From Ottowia testudinis (GTDB taxonomy: Bacteria > Pseudomonadota > Gammaproteobacteria > Burkholderiales > Burkholderiaceae_C), in the NCBI RefSeq assembly GCF_017498525.1, contig NZ_CP071796.1, positions 2,976,001-3,040,000 of the forward strand: a stretch of DNA of 64,000 nucleotides, in the 5' to 3' direction. Each line of letters begins with the position of its first letter. Positions within the stretch are counted from its first letter, which is position 1. The notes under the pieces are model-generated. The model was not told the DNA's origin. It searched no databases and saw nothing but the letters and a program-made list of their open reading frames with translations. Below are positions 1 through 7,293 of the stretch, one piece after another. The position numbers and the translations under genes are program-made.

Positions 1-96
1 GGAATCGACACGCGGCTCTTTAGTGGTGCCTATGTGGCGCAGTTCGATCATGTCGCTACCTGCGCTGGTGGTGGTTGAAATGGGTGGCGTGTTCAA
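1..96 (-). CDS. Unidentified small gene, 3' end beyond the window
   Basis: Partial gene running off the left edge. Reading leftwards from a TTG codon at 96 gives a frame starting MNTPPISTTTSAG and still open at base 1, so only about 32 residues are visible. A GGTG box lies six bases before the TTG, and an internal ATG at 51 is the alternative start. The Pro/Thr-rich beginning resembles those of the next minus-strand proteins (MNEPPARPATT, MTRTPINDQ), which suggests they belong to one element. Nothing visible identifies a function. Confidence 0.4.
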   Translation of the reverse strand, partial: MNTPPISTTTSAGSDMIELRHIGTTKEPRVDS

Positions 97-121
97 GGTA
101 TTCACCTTCAATGGAATGGAC

Positions 122-159
122 AAAAGAAAAGCCCCGCCAGGACAAGCCAAGCGGGGCCT
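122..159 (-). terminator. Rho-independent terminator, minus strand
   Basis: GCCCCGC (131-137) pairs with GCGGGGC (151-157); read on the minus strand the hairpin is followed by TTTTCTTTTG. It lies just after the gene ending at 196 and before the partial gene starting at 96. Confidence 0.7.
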
Positions 160-195
160 TGGGGTGGCCGATGGGCGGCCGTGAAGTGCGAGGGT

Positions 196-453
196 CTACA
201 GGCGCGAAGCCTCAACGGTGGCCGCTTCGTGTTCCTGCAGGATTCGCTCAAGCGCTTCGCTGTTGTTGACGTGGCGCCCGGCCTCACGCGAGTACATGCG
301 TTGCATCGCCTTCAGGTGGTCGAATGCATCAACCGTGAGGGAGTAGTTGCGGATCACCGGGGGTGCCGGGGGTGGCGTGTAGTGGTGGCCGTTGTTGGCT
401 GGCGGCGTGGTTGATGTCGTCGCTGGTCGTGCTGGCGGTTCGTTCATGTGCAT
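196..453 (-). CDS. Small protein, probable ribbon-helix-helix-like
   Basis: About 85 residues. The first 30 are Pro/Thr/Asn-rich and look disordered. The rest, beginning VIRNYSLTVDAFDHLKAMQR and ending in an amphipathic helix with EALERILQEHEAA, has the strand-helix-helix layout seen in small ribbon-helix-helix DNA-binding proteins; this is a judgement from the pattern, not a family match. The start at 453 was chosen because GAGAAA lies six bases before this ATG; a second ATG two codons later is possible. It sits in a minus-strand series with the gene at 565-777 and the virion-like protein, and a terminator follows it at 122-159. It may be a regulator of the mobile element. Confidence 0.5.
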   Translation of the reverse strand: MHMNEPPARPATTSTTPPANNGHHYTPPPAPPVIRNYSLTVDAFDHLKAMQRMYSREAGRHVNNSEALERILQEHEAATVEASRL

Positions 454-564
454 GGTGTTTCTCGTGTGCAAGGAGCGGCCTCAAACAGCCGCAAAAGGGG
501 CCTACAGCGGGCCTGTGGTGGCCCCGAAGGTGCTAGCGGTTCCAGGCCATCACCACAGCGCCAG

Positions 565-777
565 TTAGCAACCCAGCGCCTTGCGGATCAGCAGGTCAAC
601 CGCAGCGGCATTCGTGAGGGCCACGCCAGTGCGCTTCTGGTGCTCACGCATGTAGTCCTTCAGTGCCCCGAAGGTGCTTAGGCGGAACGTCACGGGGCGC
701 TCAATCAGGGCCTCGCCCGTCATGTTCGGAAGGTGTGGCCGTCCTGCCTTGATGGTGGTGGGGTCAATCAATGCCAT
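565..777 (-). CDS. Small protein, probable ribbon-helix-helix-like
   Basis: 70 residues. The central part (ERPVTFRLSTFGALKDYMRE, then a helix with TNAAAVDLLIRKAL) has the strand-helix-helix arrangement of small ribbon-helix-helix proteins and the same general plan as the protein encoded at 196-453, so the two may be distant paralogues. It begins 20 bases after the stop of the large virion-like gene and is probably co-transcribed with it. No clear ribosome binding site is seen before the ATG. Function is not recognisable beyond possible DNA binding. Confidence 0.5.
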   Translation of the reverse strand: MALIDPTTIKAGRPHLPNMTGEALIERPVTFRLSTFGALKDYMREHQKRTGVALTNAAAVDLLIRKALGC

Positions 778-796
778 GGTCGTGTTGTCGTTGCAG

Positions 797-3055
797 TTAA
801 GGGGTGGGCGTCGGCTTGGTTGCAGACGGGTAGAGGCGGATCAGTTCGGCCAGCGGCTTGTCCTGATTGCCGTCCTTGACGATCTGCGCGAAGGTGCCTT
901 CGGACAGCAGGCGCTTGTGGTTGCGCAGCACATCGGTGTGCACCTTCACGTCCTTGGTCATCTCAGCTTCCAGGCGGGCGCGGTAGACACCGAAGGGGCG
1001 GCGCAGCTCCGGCGTAGTGATGTTGCTGGTGGCCTCATCAATGTCCTTCTTGCGCTCAGTCGCGTACCAGTCTTCGATGTCGCTCTTAGTGAAGACTTTG
1101 ATTAGTCCAGTGTCGGGGTCTGTCAGTGGTGTGTTCACCACCCAAGCCCGATATCCGTTTATGGAGTTGTCCCACGCCATGCGGACTTCACTGCCTTTGA
1201 AGCCCTGGGCCTTGGCGAGGGCCTTCGGCACATCGGTGATGAAGCGGTCAAACCAAACGTCCTGCTGCTCGCCCTTGGGTGCCTGGGGCATCTCACTGCG
1301 CAAGTAGGTGGTGCCGTTGACACGGGCGCTCACAGTGGGGTCAGCGACGTACTGAGCTGCAGCGCCTACCGCAGATTCAGCATCCGGGAACTGGCCTGAG
1401 CGCACGTAGAGGTCAGCCAGCGTGCGCACCAGCCCGGTCACTTCCACGCTGTTGGAGACCGTGTTGTCACCCAGCCATCGCTGAACCAGCTTGGACTTGT
1501 ACCAAGGGTTCGCCTGCATGGCCGCGACCTCCTTCTCCACGAGCTTGCGCTGGTTGCTGCCGTCGTGCGACAGCACATCCCCACGCTCCGCACTGGCGAC
1601 CAGAGAGGCCGCAACGTTGTCCGGCATGCCGCCGTTCTTTGTCAGGGCGTTCACGGCCACGTACTGCCTGTAGGCGCCGTCCCCCAGCAGCCCCTTCAGG
1701 TACGCCGGTTGGTGCCGATGCAGTTCCTTGAACAGCGTGATGGACTCCTTTGCCTCCTTGTTGAGTTCGCCTACCGGCTTGCCTGGGGTGGCCCCGGCGA
1801 GGGACGCGAAGTTAGACAGGCCCGCCAACATCTTGTTCTTCCAGTCCGGGTTGTCCAGGTTGTTGCTGGCGTAAACGGAAGCGGCATTGGGCAGCGGCAT
1901 GCCTTGGGTGGCACGCGCGGCGTACTGCTGGGCGTAGTCGGTGACTCCGAAGTCCGAGTAGGTGCCCGTTCGGCTCAACACCTGGGGATTGGCGGTGCCC
2001 TGAACGGTGTGCAAGCGGCCGTCTGACAGTGCCGCCTCAACCGCCTTCTGTGCCATGAAGATGGATGCCTCGGATGCCTGCAGCATGCGGGCCTCTGCGA
2101 GCTGCCTCTGCTGTGCCTCAAGGGCCGCGCGGTTGCGGTTGACGATGGATTGATACGTGTCGGACGTGACGTACTTGGCGTTCGTCCGGTACCACACGCT
2201 CAGCTTCTCCTCGTTGAGGCGGCCAGCATCGGCGTCTTGTAGGAAGGGCAGCTTCTCGTCGTCAACCTGCTTGCGCATCGCGCCGTCGTACTTGCCCTCT
2301 GCATGGGCAAGGAGCGTGTCCGCCTTGGCTGACCCAAGGATGTTGCGCACGGTTCCTAAGTCCTTTTCAGGGGAATCCAGGATGGCCGCAACCAGCTCCT
2401 TGTGGCCCCCGGCAGCGGCCCTGTGGAGGACATCAGCGAGGGCCTGCCGGTCAGCGCCGGGCGGCAGGGTGTAGGACTTGCGAAGCAGCTCGTAGTCCTT
2501 CAGGATCGTGGCAGCGGCATCTTGATGGTTGCCCGTGAAGTCCGCCGCAGTCACCTTCAAGAGTGTGTTGGACAGCGCATCGGTGGCCTGCCCGGCAGCC
2601 GCTTCAACGGCCTGCTTGTCCACGAACTGTTTGCTGGCATCCATGAACTTCTGGCGCATCGCCGCGTGGTTCCTATCGAAGCCCGCAGCGGCGTACTTGG
2701 AGTGGCCCGCCAGCATGGAATTGCGCTGCTCGGTCACGTACAAGTCCATCTCCTCGGGGCTGTTGAACTTGAGTTCGCCCGTCGTGATTTTGGAAACGAC
2801 ATCCCGCTCAAGCGCGGCCTGGGAGTTGGAGCCAAAGATGTTCTGCAGCGTGGCGGCGAACACCGGGGACTCGGACGCCAGCATTTCCCCAGCCTGAATC
2901 TTCTTGCCAAGCTCGCCCACGGTCATGCTGTTGGCGGTGCGCTGGGCACGGAGCTTCTCCTCATCGTCCTTCTGCTCCTTGTACTTGTGGGCCAACGTCT
3001 CGGCTTCCGCAAAGACGGCGCCAAGGCCCTCCCAGCGGGGCCGGGGGGCGGCCAC
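797..3055 (-). CDS. Podovirus internal virion protein (T7 gp15-like), frameshifted at the N-terminus
   Basis: 752 residues from a GTG start, mostly predicted alpha-helical with many Ala/Lys/Glu and Gln. Its length and layout match T7 gp15 (about 747 residues), which is ejected with the DNA and helps build a channel across the cell envelope. The recognition is by length, order of features and a similar C-terminal region, so it is moderate. The true N-terminus appears to lie upstream: an ATG at 3129 starts MTRTPINDQYNTP, and one base shift in a C-rich run at 3089-3096 joins it to ALQTQARPGFTAVAAPRPRW of the main frame. Either the sequence has an indel there or the copy is broken. Downstream on the same strand are two small ribbon-helix-helix-like genes rather than the gp16 expected in a T7-like genome. 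Confidence 0.6.
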   Translation of the reverse strand: MAAPRPRWEGLGAVFAEAETLAHKYKEQKDDEEKLRAQRTANSMTVGELGKKIQAGEMLASESPVFAATLQNIFGSNSQAALERDVVSKITTGELKFNSPEEMDLYVTEQRNSMLAGHSKYAAAGFDRNHAAMRQKFMDASKQFVDKQAVEAAAGQATDALSNTLLKVTAADFTGNHQDAAATILKDYELLRKSYTLPPGADRQALADVLHRAAAGGHKELVAAILDSPEKDLGTVRNILGSAKADTLLAHAEGKYDGAMRKQVDDEKLPFLQDADAGRLNEEKLSVWYRTNAKYVTSDTYQSIVNRNRAALEAQQRQLAEARMLQASEASIFMAQKAVEAALSDGRLHTVQGTANPQVLSRTGTYSDFGVTDYAQQYAARATQGMPLPNAASVYASNNLDNPDWKNKMLAGLSNFASLAGATPGKPVGELNKEAKESITLFKELHRHQPAYLKGLLGDGAYRQYVAVNALTKNGGMPDNVAASLVASAERGDVLSHDGSNQRKLVEKEVAAMQANPWYKSKLVQRWLGDNTVSNSVEVTGLVRTLADLYVRSGQFPDAESAVGAAAQYVADPTVSARVNGTTYLRSEMPQAPKGEQQDVWFDRFITDVPKALAKAQGFKGSEVRMAWDNSINGYRAWVVNTPLTDPDTGLIKVFTKSDIEDWYATERKKDIDEATSNITTPELRRPFGVYRARLEAEMTKDVKVHTDVLRNHKRLLSEGTFAQIVKDGNQDKPLAELIRLYPSATKPTPTP

Positions 3056-3190
3056 AGCGGTGAACCCGGGGCGGGCCTGGGTCTGCAGGGCGGGGTGTTG
3101 TACTGGTCGTTGATGGGTGTGCGGGTCATGGTTCGGTTCGTGTAGTTGAGTGGTGGTGATGGGATGGGGTTGTCTGGGACGCCGTTGGCA

Positions 3191-3688
3191 TCAATCCCAC
3201 GGTGGGCTATCCAGGCCGTTCAGGTCACCGGCTGAGGCCCCGAAAAAGTCCGCATCGGTGCCTGTGGTGGTGACTGGCGTTTCCAGCCGCTTGCGGGCCT
3301 GGGCGCTTTGGCGGGCGGCGTGGGTGCTGCGGGTGCCAGTGGTGCGGCGGGTACTGCTGGGGCTGGCGCTGCTTGTGCTGCTGGCACTGTTGGCCTGATA
3401 CACCGACAGCACGCGATGTGCCGTCAGTTTGAGGTTCACGAACGTCCGCCCGCCCTGCTCCCGCGTGGACACGGAAAGAGCCCCAGTGATGGCCGCACGG
3501 TCGCCCGGAACGAGGGCCAGGAGGGCGTCGCGGGGTTCATCGGCGAAGGCAATGACGCTGATGAAGTGGGCTTGACCGCCGCTGTCGTTGCAGCGGAAGG
3601 ACGCCACGGCGAACGGGTTGCCGTTACTGGCGGTTTTGGCCTGGGCGGGCTGGTACAGCGTGGCGCCTGAAATGAGGGTGTCGAACAT
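3191..3688 (-). CDS. Single-stranded DNA-binding protein-like
   Basis: 165 residues. The first 95 look like an OB-fold SSB: an alternating beta pattern (NPFAVASFRCNDSGGQAHFI, then DRAAITGALSVS and RTFVNLKLTAHRV). This is followed by a long Ser/Thr/Arg-rich linker and a short C-terminal tail ending LDSPPWD, similar in role to the acidic, aromatic-ended tail that SSBs use to recruit partner proteins. It lacks close resemblance to chromosomal SSB and is probably the replication SSB of the mobile element. It follows the four promoter-like repeats at 3808-4120, which point towards it. ATG at 3688. Confidence 0.6.
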   Translation of the reverse strand: MFDTLISGATLYQPAQAKTASNGNPFAVASFRCNDSGGQAHFISVIAFADEPRDALLALVPGDRAAITGALSVSTREQGGRTFVNLKLTAHRVLSVYQANSASSTSSASPSSTRRTTGTRSTHAARQSAQARKRLETPVTTTGTDADFFGASAGDLNGLDSPPWD

Positions 3689-3713
3689 GGTTGTTTCAGT
3701 GGGTTGTTGACAA

Positions 3714-3748
3714 AGAAAAACCCGCCGGGCGTTGATGCCGGGGCGGGC
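3714..3748 (-). terminator. Probable rho-independent terminator, minus strand
   Basis: CCCGCC (3721-3726) pairs with GGCGGG (3742-3747), and on the minus strand the hairpin is followed by TTTTTC. It lies just before the SSB-like gene, downstream of the recombinase and the promoter-like repeats, so it may act as a leaky terminator or attenuator. Confidence 0.55.
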
Positions 3749-3807
3749 TGGTGGGTGGTGGTGCTGGGAAGGAAAGCGGCGGACTTCGGGGGGTGCGTGA
3801 GTAGCGT

Positions 3808-3842
3808 TCTTTCTCCTAAGGTGGTACTTTTATTTTTTTGGC
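3808..3842 (-). promoter_or_regulatory. Promoter-like direct repeat, copy a
   Basis: On the minus strand: an A/T block, then AAAGTACCACCTTAGGAGA. It is the member of the four-copy set nearest the SSB-like gene. The shape (A/T-rich upstream half, fixed spacing, then TAGGAGA) resembles promoters of T7-type single-subunit RNA polymerases (ending TATAGGGAGA). An iteron role is the alternative. Confidence 0.4.
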
Positions 3843-3970
3843 TTGCTGCCTCGTTTCCTTGCTATCGAAATTGAGGAGTCACAAGTGGCCCGCGTCAAGC
3901 CCGCGCTTGCCCGTTCCGGCCTCTTCTGGTGGCCCGCCCGAGCCTGCTCGGTGACGCTCGGGCGGTGGGG

Positions 3971-4002
3971 GTTCCCCTATGACGGGGACTTATATTTTTG
4001 GC
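3971..4002 (-). promoter_or_regulatory. Promoter-like direct repeat, copy b
   Basis: On the minus strand: AAAAATATAAG, then TCCCCGTCATAGGGGAAC. Same layout and direction as copies a, c and d, with a GGGGA instead of GGAGA ending. Confidence 0.4.
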
Positions 4003-4015
4003 CGTGGCCCGTGGG

Positions 4016-4048
4016 CTCTCCTATGGATCACCTATTTATTTTTCGATG
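4016..4048 (-). promoter_or_regulatory. Promoter-like direct repeat, copy c
   Basis: On the minus strand: AAAAATAAATAGG, then TGATCCATAGGAGAG. It shares the 14-base TGATCCATAGGAGA exactly with copy d and lies only 14 bases from copy b. Confidence 0.4.
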
Positions 4049-4088
4049 GGGCCGGACGAGTTCTCGCGCGGCCTCGCTGGCTGGGGCT

Positions 4089-4118
4089 TCTCCTATGGAT
4101 CAGGGTTTTATGAAACCC
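4089..4118 (-). promoter_or_regulatory. Promoter-like direct repeat, copy d
   Basis: On the minus strand: TTTCATAAAACCC, then TGATCCATAGGAGAAG. It is the copy nearest the recombinase gene. The stretch 3751-4237 otherwise holds no convincing gene; the long plus-strand frames there lack a ribosome binding site and recognisable domains. Confidence 0.4.
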
Positions 4119-4237
4119 CCGCCAAGGCCCCTCACAGCCCCGCTACGACCTCGTTCGCGGCGTCCTGCTGGGTGGGTAGCGGGAAGCCTCAACGGGGCCT
4201 TGTGGGGGCTGTGGGGGCGCCGGTGCCTGTGGTGGCA

Positions 4238-4891
4238 TCAGGCTTCGGCTGCAGCATCCCGAATCCGCATGATCGTCTGCCGACTGGTGCTGTAGGCCCG
4301 CGACACGGCCGCGACACTCTCCCCTGCCTTCAACCGGGCGCGGACATCATCAATCACGCTGCCTTCCAAGCTGCGGGGGCGACCCAGCGACTTGCCTTCC
4401 GCCTTGGCCCGCTTGAGGCCCGACTGTGTGCGCTCAATCAGCAAGTCCCGCTCGAACTCAGCCATTGCCGCGATCACGGTCATGACCATCCTGCCTGCCG
4501 CGCTGGTCAGGTCAGTGTTTCCCAGTGCCAAGCAATGCACCTTGATCCCCAATGCCGCCAGCTTGTCCACGGTGGCCCGGACATCCATCGCATTGCGACC
4601 CAAGCGATCCAGCTTGGTGACCACGAGGACATCGCCCGACTCCATGCGGTCAACCAGCTTGGCAAAGCCGGAACGCTCAAAGGCCGCTACGGAGCCCGAT
4701 ACGGTTTCCTGAACGATGCGCTGAGGGCTGACGGCAAAGCCTTGCCCGGCAATCTCTGCCGCTTGGTTGTCTGTGGTCTGCTCTGCGGTGCTGACGCGGC
4801 AGTAAGCAAAGACGCGGGGCGCGTGGATTACTGGGACGACGGGGGCGCCTGCGGTGGTGGCCGGGCTGGTGATGGCGGCAGCTGCATTCAT
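4238..4891 (-). CDS. Small serine recombinase (resolvase/invertase family)
   Basis: 217 residues from an ATG at 4891 that has GGAG seven bases upstream; an ATG at 4939 in the same frame is less likely. The catalytic domain begins at about residue 27 (VFAYCRVSTAEQ, nucleophile Ser34). It continues with the conserved VVTKLDRLGRNAMDV segment and the E-helix region EFERDLLIERTQSGLKRAK. A C-terminal helix-turn-helix (ESVAAVSRAYSTSRQTIMRI) would bind the crossover site. Such enzymes resolve or invert DNA between short sites, usually on plasmids, transposons and phages. It differs from typical members in an N-terminal extension of about 25 Ala/Pro/Thr-rich residues. A clear sigma70-type promoter lies at 4931-4959. 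No transposase is seen beside it. Confidence 0.9.
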   Translation of the reverse strand: MNAAAAITSPATTAGAPVVPVIHAPRVFAYCRVSTAEQTTDNQAAEIAGQGFAVSPQRIVQETVSGSVAAFERSGFAKLVDRMESGDVLVVTKLDRLGRNAMDVRATVDKLAALGIKVHCLALGNTDLTSAAGRMVMTVIAAMAEFERDLLIERTQSGLKRAKAEGKSLGRPRSLEGSVIDDVRARLKAGESVAAVSRAYSTSRQTIMRIRDAAAEA

Positions 4892-4930
4892 GGGTGAACT
4901 CCAATGATGATGTACGGAAACGATGTCCGA

Positions 4931-4959
4931 ATCATGCATGTGTTCAAAACCACTGTCAA
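4931..4959 (-). promoter_or_regulatory. Sigma70-type promoter of the recombinase gene
   Basis: On the minus strand TTGACA (4954-4959) and CATGAT (4931-4936) are separated by exactly 17 bases, upstream of the recombinase ATG at 4891. Confidence 0.6.
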
Positions 4960-5119
4960 GCTATTTTTTGGACAGGGCTACAGCCCCTGACCGGAAACGG
5001 TCGATTGTGGACACTTGCCCCGCCGCCCTCTACAGCTTCAGGCTGCCGCTACGATGTTCCTGCGGTGCCTGATCGGAGCCGGCGGGGGCTGGCCCGGCCT
5101 GCCGCGTGAAAGGCCAGGA

Positions 5120-5353
5120 ATGTGGTTGTCAGACTTTGACCCGGTGAAGCATGCGGCCGGGATGGTTTGCCCTCGATGCCGGCACGAGGGCCTGAAGGTG
5201 ATAGACGACGCTACCCTGCGGGCCACGCCGCCCGGTGATGCACTGTGGGCAGTAGAGGACATCAGCCCAAGCGTGGCGATCAGGTGCCCCACCTGCGGGC
5301 TGTCGGGTTATGACTGGGTGCTGAGACAAGCGGCACAGTCGGCCGGCGAGTGA
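5120..5353 (+). CDS. Small zinc-ribbon-like protein
   Basis: 77 residues if it starts at the ATG at 5120, which has AGG four bases upstream; an in-frame ATG at 5015 would add 35 less convincing residues. Two CxxC pairs (CPRC and CPTC, about 38 residues apart) and a terminal YDWVLRQAAQSAGE suggest a small zinc-ribbon protein. It is divergent from the recombinase gene, in the opposite direction to the rest of the accessory segment. Function unknown. Confidence 0.45.
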   Translation: MWLSDFDPVKHAAGMVCPRCRHEGLKVIDDATLRATPPGDALWAVEDISPSVAIRCPTCGLSGYDWVLRQAAQSAGE

Positions 5354-5651
5354 CTCAGGGCGGCGGGTCTTCCTACAGGTGTGGGTTCAATTTTCAAGCC
5401 CAAAGAGAAACACCCTCGGGGGTCGCCTGATGGTGTCTGTCTGGGGGTGTGCAAGCGCATGCAAGTCCAGGCCATGCACATGCTTTCAGGTCGCCGCGCG
5501 GAACCTTGAACGATTTCCTGGGAACACCCTTGCGGCTGGCCTTATAGAGAACCAGAGGGGGGCACGGGGGAATCCTCGTCGCGCGATCTGCTCGAAAGGG
5601 CTTTCACAGTTTTCCGCCAAAAAATTTCGCCCTCCCCCTGCCTTGTCCAAG
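5354..5651. other. Non-coding stretch, nothing recognised
   Basis: About 300 bases between the zinc-ribbon-like gene and the convergent two-gene cassette. No convincing gene, RNA or repeat is visible, apart from a short GCATGCAAG / GCACATGC-like motif near 5456-5484. Confidence 0.4.
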
Positions 5652-6113
5652 TCAGCTATGTGGCCCCCTTTCCCATTCGTGGCTGTCATTCATGACCTCT
5701 ACCGCACATGCGGAAATGGCAATGGGGTCGAGCGATCCAAACCATTGGGCAGAGTTTGCGCCAGCGTCACGCGCGGTCTTGTCGAGCATCGCCCAGTCTT
5801 CACGCTTTATGCGTGCGGCCCGTCGCAGCGTCTGCCCCGTCAACAGTCCACGAGGAGGAACGCCGAAGCGCACTAGCCCGCCAGCGTGAGTCATCATCTC
5901 CGTCAAAGTCGCCGCCCGCTGAACGCCATCAGCGTCGAGTATCCCTTTCCGCGCCGTAGGTTCAAAGCGTGGATGCAACGAAAACCATAGCAAAGGGCGT
6001 TCGCCTGCTGGAATACCGACGGCCGTAGGCATCAAATAACCGCATGCCGCGATGTGCTTGAACTTGTCTCCGGTGGTGTAGTGCCACGCCAATAGCGGTT
6101 TCTCGTTCCCCAC
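5652..6113 (-). CDS. Uncharacterised protein with a WHYTTG-type N-terminus
   Basis: 153 residues from a GTG at 6113 with a strong GGGGG box five bases upstream. It begins with LLAWHYTTGDKFKHIAACGY, followed by RPLLWFSLHPRFEPTA and, near the end, NSAQWFGSLDPIAISACAVE. The HYT...I..G.L.P pattern recalls the first motif of ADP-ribosyltransferase-fold proteins such as DarT-like toxins, but this is inference and no full catalytic set was confirmed. It starts 10 bases after the small gene 6124-6339, so the two form a small operon with the layout of a two-gene cassette on a mobile element. The product could be a toxin, an enzyme or an unrelated conserved hypothetical. Confidence 0.55.
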   Translation of the reverse strand: MGNEKPLLAWHYTTGDKFKHIAACGYLMPTAVGIPAGERPLLWFSLHPRFEPTARKGILDADGVQRAATLTEMMTHAGGLVRFGVPPRGLLTGQTLRRAARIKREDWAMLDKTARDAGANSAQWFGSLDPIAISACAVEVMNDSHEWERGPHS

Positions 6114-6123
6114 TTTGCCCCCT

Positions 6124-6339
6124 TCAAGTCGCCGGGCGGCTCATGACCGCGTACACCCCGAAGCCCCATAGCTCCACGTCGGCCCCTGTGCGCTCCCTTG
6201 CGAACTCCCGGCGGGGCAACCCTGAGTGGAATTTGATGAAAACCTCGCGGCCCCATGCGCTGGCGTAGAGGGTGCCTCGGGTGACTTCGAGAGTCGCCGG
6301 GGCTTGATTGCTGGCGCTGGGTGTCAGGCTGAACAACAT
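6124..6339 (-). CDS. Small uncharacterised protein
   Basis: 71 residues from the ATG at 6339, which has AAGGA seven bases upstream; the frame stays open to 6486 but the longer start lacks a ribosome binding site. The visible segments GTLYASAWGREVFIKFHSGL and ADVELWGFGVYAVMSR suggest a small beta-rich protein. It is the first gene of a two-gene unit with 5652-6113. No family recognised. Confidence 0.5.
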   Translation of the reverse strand: MLFSLTPSASNQAPATLEVTRGTLYASAWGREVFIKFHSGLPRREFARERTGADVELWGFGVYAVMSRPAT

Positions 6340-6703
6340 GCTTTGATCCTTGCTGGTTGGTAGTGCCGAAGGCGGCACAGCATGGATCATTACCCGGCGA
6401 GAACGAAAGAACCAGCCTACCTCCGTGAGCGTCCCAGTTGCGATACCTTCCCCCGACCGATAGCATGAGCGTCCAAACTGTGACACTCGCCTGTATCACT
6501 TGGACGCGAACCTCATGCGTAAGTTGTTGATTTAATTTGGTTTTTTGGTTGATCGGGGAATGTCAAGGCTCGTCACCTTCCTACAAGCGTTCGACGTCTC
6601 GAATCGCTACGTTACTGATAGCTGCTCGCGCAGGCCAAGAAAGCGCTAGAGCCCTATTTAACGCACCAATCAATAACCGTGGTCAGGGCTATGAATCGCC
6701 CGG
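6340..6703. other. Junction between the accessory segment and the cco operon
   Basis: About 360 bases without a convincing gene. It contains AT-rich sequence near 6526-6552 (unusual in this window), which could hold the promoter of the two-gene cassette or the edge of the inserted segment, and one degenerate copy of the dispersed repeat at 6607-6658. No direct repeat marking an integration site was identified. Confidence 0.4.
6607..6658 (+). repeat. Dispersed intergenic repeat, degenerate copy
   Basis: Contains GATAGCTGCTCGCGC followed by AAGCGCTAGAGCCC, the two halves of the repeat found throughout the window. Confidence 0.6.
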
Positions 6704-6952
6704 TCACTTCAGCTTGTGCCGGTTGACTTCAAACGGCGACATCGCCAGCAGCGTGGTCAGGCCGCTGCACACCATCATCATGATCCAGAAGATAAAAAAG
6801 GTGATGGTGTAAACCGCATAGCGGGACCAGCCAGCGCGCTCGCCGAACAGGGTCAGTGTCTCTGGGTCGAGCACGGCAAACACCATCATCTCCAGCACCG
6901 CGGCCACTAAAAATGCGGGCCAGGCGATCCACATCAGTCGTTCACGCAACAT
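6704..6952 (-). CDS. Small membrane protein at the end of the cco operon
   Basis: 82 residues with two predicted membrane helices, one near the N-terminus (WIAWPAFLVAAVLEMMVFAV) and one at about residues 46-69 (YAVYTITFFIFWIMMMVCSG), ending in a short basic tail. The ATG at 6952 has AAAGGAG six bases upstream. It is the last gene of the cco minus-strand operon, 32 bases after fixH, so a role in oxidase assembly or stability is possible but only suggested by position. No family recognised. Confidence 0.75.
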   Translation of the reverse strand: MLRERLMWIAWPAFLVAAVLEMMVFAVLDPETLTLFGERAGWSRYAVYTITFFIFWIMMMVCSGLTTLLAMSPFEVNRHKLK

Positions 6953-6984
6953 GGGGCGCTCCTTTAGAGGGTCGAGAGGGCTGG

Positions 6985-7287
6985 TCAGCGCGGCGCGGAG
7001 GCTGCGACAGCCGGAGGCACACCGCCCGTCGCGGCGTGGTTGCGAGCTTGCATGGCCGGTGTCAGCTCTGCCTTGCCCTGTTCGTCAGCAGGTTGCAACA
7101 CAGGCGCGTCAGGTCGCCGCTGCGCATCCGAGTACACGGGGTCGGGCCGGCTGATGGCCAGGTACAGCGTGACGAAGGACGCCACCACCACGATCAACGG
7201 CCCGCCGACCACCATCCACATCAGGCGGTGCCTCCACCATGGGCCTGAGTGGGCGGCTGCTGAATCGGCTCGGACGATACTGCTCAT
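6985..7287 (-). CDS. fixH: FixH/CcoH-like cbb3 oxidase assembly protein
   Basis: 100 residues. One membrane helix near residues 23-45 (LMWMVVGGPLIVVVASFVTL) is followed by the short periplasmic motif AISRPDPVY that is typical of FixH-family proteins, then an Ala/Pro-rich tail. FixH proteins work with CcoI, CcoG and CcoS in maturing cbb3-type oxidase. The protein is shorter than full FixH (about 150-170 residues), with most of the periplasmic domain missing, a form seen in betaproteobacterial cco operons. ATG at 7287 with GAGG upstream; it begins six bases after the ccoG stop codon. Confidence 0.75.
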   Translation of the reverse strand: MSSIVRADSAAAHSGPWWRHRLMWMVVGGPLIVVVASFVTLYLAISRPDPVYSDAQRRPDAPVLQPADEQGKAELTPAMQARNHAATGGVPPAVAASAPR

Positions 7288-7293
7288 GATGGA

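Noticed and set aside
4238-4891. Recombinase as a phage integrase marking an att site
   Set aside because: It is a small resolvase/invertase type and no matching direct repeats or tRNA target were found at the segment edges.
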